25,246 nt of DNA from CAZJJK01 sp964546285 (GTDB taxonomy: Bacteria; Spirochaetota; Spirochaetia; Treponematales; Breznakiellaceae), in the NCBI GenBank assembly GCA_964546285.1, contig CAZJJK010000040.1, forward strand, positions 1 to 25,246, read 5' to 3'. Both the position numbers and the translations under genes were made by a program. Under the pieces are notes generated by a model. That model had not been told where the DNA came from. It searched no databases and was given only the letters and a program-made list of their open reading frames with translations. Shown here piece by piece: positions 1 through 7,498 of this stretch; position 1 is the first letter of the stretch; each line of letters begins with the position of its first letter.

Positions 1-2
1 GC

Positions 3-209
3 CGCTGGAGAAAATTCAGCTATGAAGAAATCCTGGCACGGGATAAAACCAACCTCGATATCTTCTGGCTGAAAGATCAGAGTCTTACCGATCTGGACAA
101 GCTGCCCGATCCGGATATTCTGGCCAATGAGATCATTGAGAATCTGGAGTCGGGGTTGAACAGTTTCAGGGAGATTATGGACACAATTAACGGAGATGGG
201 GAGGAATAA
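3..209 (+). CDS. hsdM: Type I restriction-modification DNA methyltransferase, C-terminal end (partial)
   Basis: Only the last 68 codons are in the window. The frame is open from the left edge and ends at TAA 207-209. The peptide carries RDKTNLDIFWLKD, then SLTDLDKLPDPDILANEIIE and a helical acidic tail. I recognise this as the usual C-terminus of HsdM-type N6-adenine methyltransferases, which methylate their site together with HsdS and restrict with HsdR. The catalytic NPPF/Y motif lies outside the window. No hsdS or hsdR follows; the next gene is tRNA-Cys, so the rest of the system must lie to the left. Its place beside a tRNA with a duplicated 3' end fits a horizontally acquired restriction island. 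The assignment rests on recalled family similarity and could not be searched. Confidence 0.75.
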   Translation, partial: RWRKFSYEEILARDKTNLDIFWLKDQSLTDLDKLPDPDILANEIIENLESGLNSFREIMDTINGDGEE

Positions 210-234
210 GAAAGGCGCGGTACAGCCTATAACA

Positions 235-308
235 GCGGCTATATGGTTCCGCTTCGCTTCACCTAAATTTTTGCTCCACTGCGTTCCGCAAAAACTTCAT
301 ATAGCCGC
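235..308. repeat. Nested inverted repeat (REP-like hairpin)
   Basis: The outer arms GCGGCTATATG (235-245) and CATATAGCCGC (298-308) are perfect 11-bp complements. Inside them TTTTTGC (268-274) pairs with GCAAAAA (288-294). There is no U-run after the structure, so it is not a clean intrinsic terminator, although it sits between the hsdM stop and the 3' end of the convergent tRNA-Cys. It may be a dispersed palindromic repeat or a processing or decay barrier. Confidence 0.5.
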
Positions 309-313
309 GGACC

Positions 314-330
314 GACAGGCGCCGATCGGA
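314..330. repeat. 17-bp direct repeat of the tRNA-Cys 3' end (att-like)
   Basis: GACAGGCGCCGATCGGA at 314-330 recurs exactly at 384-400. There it forms the 3' acceptor arm and part of the T-arm of the minus-strand tRNA-Cys, plus three flanking bases. Duplication of a tRNA 3' end just downstream of the tRNA is the classic footprint of tyrosine-recombinase integration. No integrase is visible in the window, so this is a candidate attachment-site scar only. Confidence 0.45.
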
Positions 331-386
331 AGCCGCGAAGCGGTGCCCGACTTGCGATGATGGCCTGTGTTCCTACACAAGCAGAC

Positions 387-458
387 AGGCGCCGATCGGA
401 ATCGAACCGATGCATAAAGGTTTTGCAGACCTCTCCCTTACCGCTTGGGTACGGCGCC
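387..458 (-). tRNA. tRNA-Cys (anticodon GCA)
   Basis: Read on the minus strand, the acceptor stem pairs GGCGCCG with CGGCGCC. The D-arm contains AAGCGGTAAGG, the anticodon loop is CTGCAAA (anticodon GCA), and the T-loop is TTCGATT closed by CGG/CCG. The discriminator is U, as usual for tRNA-Cys. The 3' CCA is not encoded. A strong promoter lies immediately upstream (472-500). Confidence 0.93.
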
Positions 459-471
459 GTAACGCTGAACG

Positions 472-500
472 AATATAGCAGGGCATAGCCTTTTTGTCCA
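472..500 (-). promoter_or_regulatory. Promoter of tRNA-Cys overlapping a perfect palindrome
   Basis: On the minus strand TGGACA (495-500) lies 17 bp from TATATT (472-477), a near-consensus sigma-70-type promoter ending 13 bp before the tRNA 5' end. The -35 box lies in a perfect 13-bp palindrome with a 3-base centre, spanning 488-516 (GCCTTTTTGTCCA / TGGACAAAAAGGC). The T-run is on the 5' arm on either strand, so it is not a normal terminator. Its overlap with the -35 box suggests an operator, but no cognate regulator is identified. Confidence 0.6.
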
Positions 501-562
501 GCGTGGACAAAAAGGCCAGGGTGTTATGGAGCGTAATCATCGGCACAGTATTAAATCTTATG

Positions 563-890
563 TACTGCTGCCAATTCTGTTGAAAGATAAATCAAATGGT
601 TATTCTTGCTCCAACAAGAGTTTATAATAGTATGTTTTCAGGCTTTGAGACAGAAAGAGTTCAGTTCGGGACTATTATATCTAATATTTAATCCATAGCA
701 CCGAAGACCTAGCTTTGATCAAAAAGGCCGGCTGTTTTGCTGCAGAATAAATGATGAACTACAGTGGCGAAACGCTTCTCTATATGCTAATTATAAATAG
801 CCCCCAAAGTATTAAGCTCAATTATAGCATTCCCTTCATTGCCTCATGTGGAAATCAACGGTTCCAGCTTTCAACAAAATTGGAAGCAGT
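563..890. mobile_element. MITE-like element 1 with ~23-bp terminal inverted repeats
   Basis: The left end at 563-586 (core TGCCAATTCTGTTGAAAG) is complementary, with three mismatches, to the right end at 868-890 (core CTTTCAACAAAATTGG). The ~280 bp between them hold no convincing gene. The same end sequences, with homologous flanks, recur in the same order at 3787-3807 and 4076-4096, so there are two copies of one element type. The right end runs into the 3' coding end of the minus-strand aminotransferase (stop at 855-857). No transposase is present and no clear target-site duplication was seen. Apart from this element, the stretch 517-854 shows nothing I can assign. Confidence 0.5.
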
Positions 891-2066
891 TCGTAATAAC
901 TTCCCTAATCGGCTTACACCCTCTTGAATGATATCAGGCGGCGAATTGGAGAAGTTAAGGCGCAGGCAGTTATCGCCTTCCCGACTGTCGGCGGCGGGGA
1001 AGAAATCCCGTCCGGGAACAAAAGCAACTTTCCGTTCCAACGCTCGGTAAAGCAATTTAGTAGTATTGATGCCCTCCGGACCTGTCGCCCAGAGGAACAT
1101 GCCACCCTCTGGTTTTGTCCAACGCCAGCCCTCAGGCAATTGTTCCGAAAGGCTCTTATCCATCACGGCGTAACGTCGTCCGTAAGCCGCGCGTACCCGC
1201 TCCACATGGGAAGCGTTGTCAAAGTCGCGAAGATAGCGTTCTAGTACTAATTGGTCCAGACTGGAGGTGTGCAAATCGGCGGCTTGTTTAGCTACGATCA
1301 ATTTATCTCGGATAGCCGCTGGCGCGACGACCCATCCGGTACGGAACCCCGGCGCCACGGTTTTTGAAAAGGTACTTAGGTAAACGACTACGCCTTCCTC
1401 GTCCAGCGCTTTGATCGGAGGTATGTCGTTTCCTCGGTAACGCAAGCGGCCGTAGGGATCGTCTTCCACGATAAGCAAGCCAGCTGCCGCGGCTATAGCG
1501 TATATAGCCTGTCTGCGGTCCATCGATAAGGTCCGGCCGCTCGGATTTTGAAAATTCGATATGATATAGAGCAAGCGCGGATTATGTCGATTAATGAGTT
1601 CGGGTAAAGCATCCGGGATAATTCCATTATCATCGCTTGGAACCCCGATAAAATTGGCCTCAAAGCACTGGAAAGCTTGTATAGCCGCGAGATAACTAGG
1701 ATTTTCCATTAAGACCACGGAACCTGGATCTATCAGAACCTTACCGATCAAGTCTAGCAGCTGTTGCGAACCTGTGGAGATGAGTATATCGCCGCTGGAA
1801 CAAGGAACGCCGCGCCGCTTCATCTCAGCGGCCACGTTTTCCCGTAAGGCTGGTACGCCCTCAGTAATGCTGTACTGGAGCGCGCGTGGCCCAATTTCCC
1901 GCAGCGTTCGGTCCGCGGCGACACGAATATCCTCCACGGGAAACAATTCAGGCGCTGGTAAGCCGCCGGCGAAGGAAATGACTTCCGGATTTTCCGTGGT
2001 TTTTAGTATTTCTCTAATAGATGAGGGTTTCATCGCCGTCATCCGCCGCGAAAATGGATAGTTCAT
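855..2066 (-). CDS. PLP-dependent aminotransferase, LysN/2-aminoadipate transaminase-like
   Basis: The 403-residue product is a fold-type I class I/II aminotransferase of the LysN/ARO8/MocR-like group, without the N-terminal GntR domain. Visible features are GGLPAPELFP near residue 34 (the group's signature), the cofactor loop NFQNPSGRT (171-179), EDDPYG (201-206) whose Asp would hold the pyridine nitrogen, STFSKT with Schiff-base Lys235, FRTGW, and CLRLNF with substrate-carboxylate Arg369. The likely reaction is transamination of 2-aminoadipate, aromatic or branched-chain amino acids with 2-oxoglutarate; the true substrate cannot be read from sequence. It is divergent from a MocR-type regulator 70 bp away that probably controls it. 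The last ~11 residues (TASNFVESWNR) are encoded by the end of the repeat element at 563-890, so the native C-terminus may have been replaced. The start ATG lies just inside the palindromic control region. Confidence 0.88.
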   Translation of the reverse strand: MNYPFSRRMTAMKPSSIREILKTTENPEVISFAGGLPAPELFPVEDIRVAADRTLREIGPRALQYSITEGVPALRENVAAEMKRRGVPCSSGDILISTGSQQLLDLIGKVLIDPGSVVLMENPSYLAAIQAFQCFEANFIGVPSDDNGIIPDALPELINRHNPRLLYIISNFQNPSGRTLSMDRRQAIYAIAAAAGLLIVEDDPYGRLRYRGNDIPPIKALDEEGVVVYLSTFSKTVAPGFRTGWVVAPAAIRDKLIVAKQAADLHTSSLDQLVLERYLRDFDNASHVERVRAAYGRRYAVMDKSLSEQLPEGWRWTKPEGGMFLWATGPEGINTTKLLYRALERKVAFVPGRDFFPAADSREGDNCLRLNFSNSPPDIIQEGVSRLGKLLRTASNFVESWNR

Positions 2067-2074
2067 CGTTTACC

Positions 2075-2114
2075 GCCTTTACTGAAAGGCTAACACAGTG
2101 TTATAGTACAGTAC
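2075..2114. promoter_or_regulatory. Divergent control region with three consecutive palindromes
   Basis: Between the two divergent PLP-protein genes lie GCCTTT-actg-AAAGGC (2075-2090), TAACAC-a-GTGTTA (2091-2103) and GTAC-a-GTAC (2106-2114), all perfect. TATAGT (2104-2107 region) could be a -10 for the plus gene with a weak TTACTG -35. MocR-type regulators bind symmetric or repeated sites between themselves and a divergent target, which this arrangement fits. Which palindrome is the operator cannot be told from one sequence. Confidence 0.5.
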
Positions 2115-2136
2115 AAGCACAGAGAGAAGCAATTTT

Positions 2137-3582
2137 ATGAATTCTGATATATTACAGATCGATGAAAATTCCACCGAGTCCCTCCATGCTCAATTGGCGG
2201 AAAGCCTTCGTCGGGGAGCGGCCTCTGGCCGGTATAAAGTCGGTCAGCGGCTTCCTTCTATTCGTGGGCTAGCCGACCGTCTGAATCTAAGTCCCGGCAC
2301 AATCCAAGCCGCTTATCGTGAATTGGAAGCCGAAGGCTTAGTTGAAAGTCGTCCTCGGTCCGGTATCTATCTAGTTAAGCGTCCGATGTTCGCCAAGGCC
2401 GCGGAGACAAAGACTTTCAACGGTGGTGAAGGCGGGCGGTCGCGAATGAAAGGGCAAGCCGCTACCCCTTCTTTTTATCTTCACCGCATAGAGCCGAACT
2501 TGCGCTACCATCCGCTGTCTGAATTTTGTCATCTTTTGGCGGAACTCGCGGCGAGCGATCAAAGTTTAGGCGCGTATGAGGATTATAGGGGCGCTGCTTC
2601 TCTTAGGCTGGCTCTAGCCGAGCTCTTCGCCCTAGATAGGATTCCCGCCGATCCAGAGAACGGTATCCTTGTAACGGCCGGTGCCCAACAGGCTATAGCT
2701 CTTTTGGCTCGACAACACAGTGGCCTTAGGATAGCCATGGAAGACCCCGCTTATCCTGGGGCGCGTTTAGCTTTTACCGCCGCTGGCGCCGAAATAGTGC
2801 CGCTTACAAGTGGCGCTAGCGGATTCAACGCCGAAGCGTTTGAAAAAACCGTTAAGCGGACAAGCATTGACCTTTTTTACGTCTGTCCTGGCTACGGTAA
2901 TCCTTCAGGTTTTTCCTGGTCAATAGATACCCGTGAACGAGTTCTCCGCGCCGCCGCCCGACATGGCGTAGTAATCGCGGAAGATGATTTTCTACGGGAT
3001 TTGAATTATACCGGGGAAAATTTACCCGCGCTTGCCGCACTGGCTGGACGCTTTAAGACTGATGTCGTTTATATAAGAACCTTTTCTAAATGTTTGCTGC
3101 CAGCCCTGAGGATAGCGGGCGTCGCCGCGGCTCCTGAACGAATAAACCGGCTTTTAGAGCTAAAATACGCCCAAGACATCTGCGGTTCATCTCTGCTTCA
3201 ACGCCCCTTGGGCGTATTCCTTTCTAGCGGCTCTTATCAAACTCATCTGGAAAAAGCGAGAAAAGCCTATCATAAAGTAAGACAGGCTCTGAGAAATACT
3301 ATGCCGATAGAGGGCCTTAGCTTAGGCGATCCACCTGGCGGTCTCTGTTTACTCGGTCATTTGGATGGCGGTCGGGATCCAGAACGTTTTTTGGCTGAGT
3401 GTCAAAATTTAGGTATTTGGCTTGCCGATGGCTGCTCCTATTGGACACGGCCGGAGGAGGGTAAAGGGTTTTTCCGATTAAGTTTTGGATTGCTGGAGGC
3501 CGATGAGGCTCCAGTTCTTGCTGGCTTATTACGTGAAGCCGCAGCGCGGGCAAAACGACAAAGCGTTGGTAATATACTCTAG
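2137..3582 (+). CDS. MocR/PdxR-type transcriptional regulator (GntR HTH + aminotransferase domain)
   Basis: This is a 481-residue two-domain protein. Residues ~13-83 form a GntR winged helix (SLHAQLAESLRRG, LPSIRGLADRLNLSPGTIQ, LEAEGLVESRPRSGIYL). After a linker of ~25 residues, ~105-470 is a fold-type I aminotransferase domain with GNPSG (244-248), EDD (282-284) and FSK with PLP lysine Lys308. In MocR regulators this second domain binds PLP as a sensor rather than as a working enzyme. The length matches the family. The start ATG follows the purine-rich AGAGAGAAG. The gene is transcribed away from the aminotransferase at 855-2066 and probably regulates it and itself through the palindromes between them. 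The known MocR roles (PdxR, GabR, TauR) cannot be distinguished here, so no gene symbol is given. Confidence 0.9.
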   Translation: MNSDILQIDENSTESLHAQLAESLRRGAASGRYKVGQRLPSIRGLADRLNLSPGTIQAAYRELEAEGLVESRPRSGIYLVKRPMFAKAAETKTFNGGEGGRSRMKGQAATPSFYLHRIEPNLRYHPLSEFCHLLAELAASDQSLGAYEDYRGAASLRLALAELFALDRIPADPENGILVTAGAQQAIALLARQHSGLRIAMEDPAYPGARLAFTAAGAEIVPLTSGASGFNAEAFEKTVKRTSIDLFYVCPGYGNPSGFSWSIDTRERVLRAAARHGVVIAEDDFLRDLNYTGENLPALAALAGRFKTDVVYIRTFSKCLLPALRIAGVAAAPERINRLLELKYAQDICGSSLLQRPLGVFLSSGSYQTHLEKARKAYHKVRQALRNTMPIEGLSLGDPPGGLCLLGHLDGGRDPERFLAECQNLGIWLADGCSYWTRPEEGKGFFRLSFGLLEADEAPVLAGLLREAAARAKRQSVGNIL

Positions 3583-3786
3583 GGAAGCGAGCGTTAAGCT
3601 CTCGCCTATCGTATTCAGCCGGCAAGTCTGACGTGGCTTAAGTTACTATTCGTATTGTACTAGGTCCTTACTATAAGCGCTGATGTTTGAATGGCGCACT
3701 CAAGGGTTTGTCTTGGGGGCAATTTATATTATATGTAACTGATGTGACCCTGCTCTTGCATAAATGCCAGGCTTCAAAATTTGTAT

Positions 3787-4096
3787 ACTGTTGCCAATTT
3801 TGTTGAAAAAATAACAAGAATGTAAATACATATATAACAAGAACATGTAAAAATACGGAGTGGGGGCGGAACCAGCTCTGGACAGATCTTATCTGTTTGC
3901 TACGAACGCTGCGATACCGAGTTCTTGGATATGATTATCTAGCCTGCCAATGTTGATATTAAGTATAGGGGAACTACCGTGATTTAAGGCTCATCTGCCA
4001 GGGAATTATAAAGCATAGCCAGACTATTGTGTAGCTACATATTGTTGCTTTTCGTGGCAATCGGCGGTTCCAGTCTTCAACAAAATTGGCAGCAGT
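3787..4096. mobile_element. MITE-like element 2 with 21-bp terminal inverted repeats
   Basis: The left end 3787-3807 and right end 4076-4096 are complementary at 20 of 21 positions (shared core TGCCAATTTTGTTGAA). Bases 4053-4106 resemble 847-900 of element 1, and the left flanks of both elements also match, so the copies are in the same orientation. The interior differs greatly from element 1 and carries no convincing gene. It fills most of the 580-bp space between the 3' ends of the MocR gene and the UDPGP gene; nothing else was recognised in 3583-4163. Read on minus, the right end would encode TAANFVEDWNR, close to the tail of the aminotransferase at 855. Confidence 0.5.
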
Positions 4097-4163
4097 TAGT
4101 AAGGATTGCTACGTTTAAAAGTATTTCCACAACTAAGGTCCCTCGCCTTAAACCCCTAAAGCT

Positions 4164-5732
4164 TCAGCGCTCTCCCAAACCATATTCGCGTTTGATTATA
4201 GCGGACAAAGCGGGCCGCAGGGCGGCGGAAACGTTTTTTAGCGCCTCGCTTATTGTTTCGTCTTTTTCCAAAATCGCGCCGATAGGGCTGGCGAGAAGGG
4301 TTTCCATAATGGTTTTAGCGGCGATAAAGCGCTCAGCTTTTGTCACGGCGAAGACTAGCGGTTTATCAAGTAAGCCGAGAATTTCCCAGGTGTTCTGTTC
4401 CGCTTGGGCGTAATGACCAAGCTTTTTATCCTGCTCGGAAACGCGGATCGGAAGACTGTCCGCTATCCTTTCCAAATTCGGTACTAGATAGTCCAAGTCA
4501 AAAAGACCGGTCGCGCAGTTAAACAGCGCCCTTTTACCGGCGTTTTCTTCCGCGTCCAAGTCCACGCGGCTGATGGTCTGGCCAATCTCGGCGACCATAA
4601 GCCTCCCAGCCGCCCTTGGGGGCTGGCCGCTGTTAAGTTCAGGCGGGGCTTTTAGCGCTAGGACACCGCCTTTAATATCCAGCGCTGTCCTTACGGAAAA
4701 CTCGAAAGACGCTTGCGCGCCGTTTAAGGCGGTAAAGGCTACGGCGGCGGGATTAACCGTATAAGCGGAATTATCGACATTGCCTAAATAAGCCCAACGT
4801 ATTCCCTGATCGCGTAAATGTCGATAAATTGGCGCTAAGACGCGAAAATTCTCGCCATGGCCACCCGGCAGAGCGATGCCCGTATGCGGCACCCCACCAG
4901 CGCGATCAAAAACGCTTCTCGGTAAACCGGCTGAAGCGGGGCTGAGAGCGGCTAAAAGCGGCTGAACGGCGCTTAGGGCTGAAGTTGGATCGCTATTCGC
5001 CATATCGATAAGAGGCGCTAATAAGGCGTCATTACGGTAAGCTTTATAAGCGGCGGCCAGCGGCGCGTCCGTGGCCGCGCTGGTCATTTGGAAGAAAGGG
5101 AAAAGGCCGCTTTTTGTTTTTCCGCTTAAGCGCTGGTATTCCAAAGCTCGGAGCAGTAAGGCTCTCATCTTCAACAGAAGAAAAGAAGGGCCTTCTGTTT
5201 CATCAAGGCCGATATAGGCGGGCGTAAGACCTTTGGGCGCGTTTCCCCATTGTTTGGCAAGTTTTTCGATAAGCGGACGTAGAAGACCAAAAGCCCTATC
5301 GCTTAATTCGGTGTTTTTGTTTTCATCGAAATAACTAGTGGCGGAACCTCCGTTTAGGACGCCAAAAGCGACGCGAGGATAGAGCTGAACCCCAACGCGA
5401 TAGAGAACCTGTTCGCTAAAGATATATTCCTTGCCTCTCTCCTCAATTTCCTCATCCCAAGGAATATCCAGCTCTTTAAACCTTTGTTTCGCCAATGTCC
5501 GGGGAAGTTTTAATACCGTTTGGGCCGAAAGCGTATGAACGCGAGGATCAGAAGCGAGCGGCAGAGTTATGGCCGCGGCGCTACCTTTTCTGGATGAGGG
5601 GCTAAGTCCTTTTCCCTGTCCCACAGTTTCAGCGGATAATAAAGTAAGAAGAGCTAAGGTTCTCTGTAGGTCTACGCCCTTAGCGCGGAGGTCCGCGATA
5701 AGGGCCGGGTCTAATTCAGTCGCTTGTTTCAT
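4164..5732 (-). CDS. UDPGP-family nucleotidyltransferase (UTP-glucose-1-phosphate uridylyltransferase-like)
   Basis: The 522-residue soluble protein resembles the eukaryotic-type UDPGP/AGX family, which makes UDP-sugars from UTP and a sugar 1-phosphate. Visible landmarks are LNGGSATSY (126-134) at the place of the family's GGxGTRxG loop, PGGHGENF (289-296) for the PGHGD uridine/sugar loop, and NVDNSAYT (318-325) for the N-x-DN metal site. GQTISRVDLDAEENAG and the FNCATGLFDLDYL stretch follow. The first loop lacks the usual Arg/Lys that contact the triphosphate, so the activity or substrate may differ. The start ATG at 5732 has no strong ribosome binding site. It is divergent from yifB; the 161-bp gap between them holds the promoters but no clear element. 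UDP-glucose for glycolipids is a likely role, but this is inference. Confidence 0.75.
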   Translation of the reverse strand: MKQATELDPALIADLRAKGVDLQRTLALLTLLSAETVGQGKGLSPSSRKGSAAAITLPLASDPRVHTLSAQTVLKLPRTLAKQRFKELDIPWDEEIEERGKEYIFSEQVLYRVGVQLYPRVAFGVLNGGSATSYFDENKNTELSDRAFGLLRPLIEKLAKQWGNAPKGLTPAYIGLDETEGPSFLLLKMRALLLRALEYQRLSGKTKSGLFPFFQMTSAATDAPLAAAYKAYRNDALLAPLIDMANSDPTSALSAVQPLLAALSPASAGLPRSVFDRAGGVPHTGIALPGGHGENFRVLAPIYRHLRDQGIRWAYLGNVDNSAYTVNPAAVAFTALNGAQASFEFSVRTALDIKGGVLALKAPPELNSGQPPRAAGRLMVAEIGQTISRVDLDAEENAGKRALFNCATGLFDLDYLVPNLERIADSLPIRVSEQDKKLGHYAQAEQNTWEILGLLDKPLVFAVTKAERFIAAKTIMETLLASPIGAILEKDETISEALKNVSAALRPALSAIIKREYGLGER

Positions 5733-5893
5733 GCTGCACGCTCGCGGATCATACTAACCGAGTGGCATTAAAAATGCAAAGGACAAGATCGATTTTACTC
5801 CCGTTTCCTAAGGGCACTGACTTTTTGACCCAAATCGCGAATAAGTCTCAAGCGCTAGGGTTTTATTCCTCGTATCCCTTCTGGGAGGATCGT

Positions 5894-7498
5894 ATGTCTG
5901 TTTTAAGCTATATCCCCTTCGGCGCTGAGGGAATTATCGTTCGGGTTGAGGCCGATATTCGTCGAGGTATCCCAGGGACCGATATTACTGGTTTAGCGGA
6001 AGGAGCGGTGCGTGAAGCCAGAGAGCGGGTTAGGGCGGCTTATCGCAATTCTGGACTACGTTACCCGGAAGATCGCGTTCTGGTGAACCTAGCTCCCGCC
6101 GGTATACGTAAGGAGGGTGCCGCCCTGGATTTGCCTATAGCTATATCCATTCTCGCCGCTTCCGGGGCGGTCCCTAAAATAGAAGGCCTTATGGCTTTGG
6201 GCGAGTTGGAATTATCTGGAAGAATCAGGCCGGTCCGCGGCGCTCTGGCGGCCGTGGCCGCTGGTGACGCCGTTGGCATAAAGGGCTATATCGTGCCCCT
6301 GGATAACAGAGTTGAAGCGCTTAGCTTGGCTCCGGATCGGGTGGCCGCGGTGGGCAGCTTAGCGGAAGCCGTTCATGTTTTGGAACACTGGTCGCGCGAT
6401 GGCTGTTTCCCCGTGAGCGAGGAAGACGACGCTATGGCTGAAGCTGAGACCGGTGCAGGCTTTATCCAACGTGAGTCGGAAGCGGCGGGGGCGTTTGGCT
6501 CCAAGTATATCGTTAAAGACGATTTTCGCGACTATCATGGGCAATACCGCTACAAGCGGGCTTTAGAAATCGCCGCGGCCGGAGGACATAATCTTTTAGT
6601 TTTTGGTCCTCCAGGCTCAGGGAAGACAGCCTTGGCCCGGCTTTTTCCTTCATTATTGCCGGAACTTAGTCCGGAAGAAGCTGTTCAGACGACTAAGCTG
6701 CACAGTCTAGCCGGCACGCTTGGGCTTAGCGTGGGTCTTATCCGTCGGCCGCCCTTTCGCTCGCCCCACCATTCCGCCAGCGTTGAGGGGATACTGGGCG
6801 GCGGTCGGGTGCCTCGGCCTGGTGAAATAAGCCTGGCCCATAACGGGGTCCTCTTTTTGGATGAGGCCGCGGAATTTAGAGCTGATATACTTCGGGCTTT
6901 ACGCGAGCCCTTGGAAGATAGACTCATAACCATAGCCAGAGCCGAGGGCTCAATCCGTTTTCCGGCTGATTTTCAATTGATCCTCGCGGTTAATCCCTGC
7001 CCTTGCGGCCGCCTTGGTCTTACAAGAGGCGCCTGCCTCTGTTCCGCCGAGGAGGTCGCGCGGCATTGGCGCCGTTTGGGCGCCGCCTTGCTTGATCGTG
7101 TGGAATTACGGGTTCCGCTTAGGCCAGAACCAATTTCAAGGTCTTCTTCGGAAGAAGAAAGCGGAGCGGATATCGCCAAACGGGTAGCGAAAGCTATTCG
7201 GCGTCAAGAAGAACGCTATAGAGGATTATTTGTACGGCGAAACGCTGGCTTAACGCCAGCCTTGCTTGAAACGTTCTGTCCGCTTGATCGGCAAGGGACG
7301 TCTGTGATGGATGAGACAGTGTCGCGGCTCGGCCTTTCCCGCCGAGCCAGGGGGGCTGTGCTTAAGGTAGCCTTAACCATAGCCGACTTAGCGGATGATA
7401 AGCGCTTACGGACGGATTATATCTTAGAAGCGCTTCAACACCGTCGTTATGGCGACGATCCCTATGACATTATCGCCGCCTCGGAAGAGGGCTTATAA
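5894..7498 (+). CDS. YifB/ComM family Mg chelatase-like AAA+ ATPase
   Basis: The 534-residue protein has the standard YifB order: an N-terminal Lon-S5-like ChlI domain (~20-170), a Mg-chelatase AAA core with Walker A GPPGSGKT (238-245), sensor segment RPPFRSPHHSAS, Walker B LFLDEA (Asp323) and NPCPCG (from ~367), and a C-terminal helical lid with RLGLSRRARG. ComM relatives act as hexameric branch-migration helicases in transformation or recombination. I place the start at ATG 5894 because MSVLSYIPFGAEG is the family's normal N-terminus and GGGAGG sits 5 bases before it. An upstream in-frame ATG at 5762 would add 44 unrelated residues. Its stop abuts that of the convergent PHP gene in a shared TTATAA. 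Confidence 0.92.
   Translation: MSVLSYIPFGAEGIIVRVEADIRRGIPGTDITGLAEGAVREARERVRAAYRNSGLRYPEDRVLVNLAPAGIRKEGAALDLPIAISILAASGAVPKIEGLMALGELELSGRIRPVRGALAAVAAGDAVGIKGYIVPLDNRVEALSLAPDRVAAVGSLAEAVHVLEHWSRDGCFPVSEEDDAMAEAETGAGFIQRESEAAGAFGSKYIVKDDFRDYHGQYRYKRALEIAAAGGHNLLVFGPPGSGKTALARLFPSLLPELSPEEAVQTTKLHSLAGTLGLSVGLIRRPPFRSPHHSASVEGILGGGRVPRPGEISLAHNGVLFLDEAAEFRADILRALREPLEDRLITIARAEGSIRFPADFQLILAVNPCPCGRLGLTRGACLCSAEEVARHWRRLGAALLDRVELRVPLRPEPISRSSSEEESGADIAKRVAKAIRRQEERYRGLFVRRNAGLTPALLETFCPLDRQGTSVMDETVSRLGLSRRARGAVLKVALTIADLADDKRLRTDYILEALQHRRYGDDPYDIIAASEEGL

Noticed and set aside
488..516. Palindrome near tRNA-Cys as an intrinsic terminator
   Set aside because: The T-run is inside the 5' arm on both strands and no U-run follows the stem; it also overlaps the promoter.
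563..4096. Repeats around the aminotransferase pair as a CRISPR array or integron attC sites
   Set aside because: There are only four copies in alternating orientation, with unequal spacers of hundreds to thousands of bases; no cas or integrase gene is present.
4027..4413. Open frame of 128 codons on plus across the end of element 2 and the UDPGP gene
   Set aside because: Most of it is antisense to the UDPGP coding sequence, it has no ribosome binding site, and its residues resemble no family.
5762..5893. 44-residue N-terminal extension of the YifB protein
   Set aside because: The family begins at MSVLSY, and ATG 5894 has a good ribosome binding site while ATG 5762 has none.
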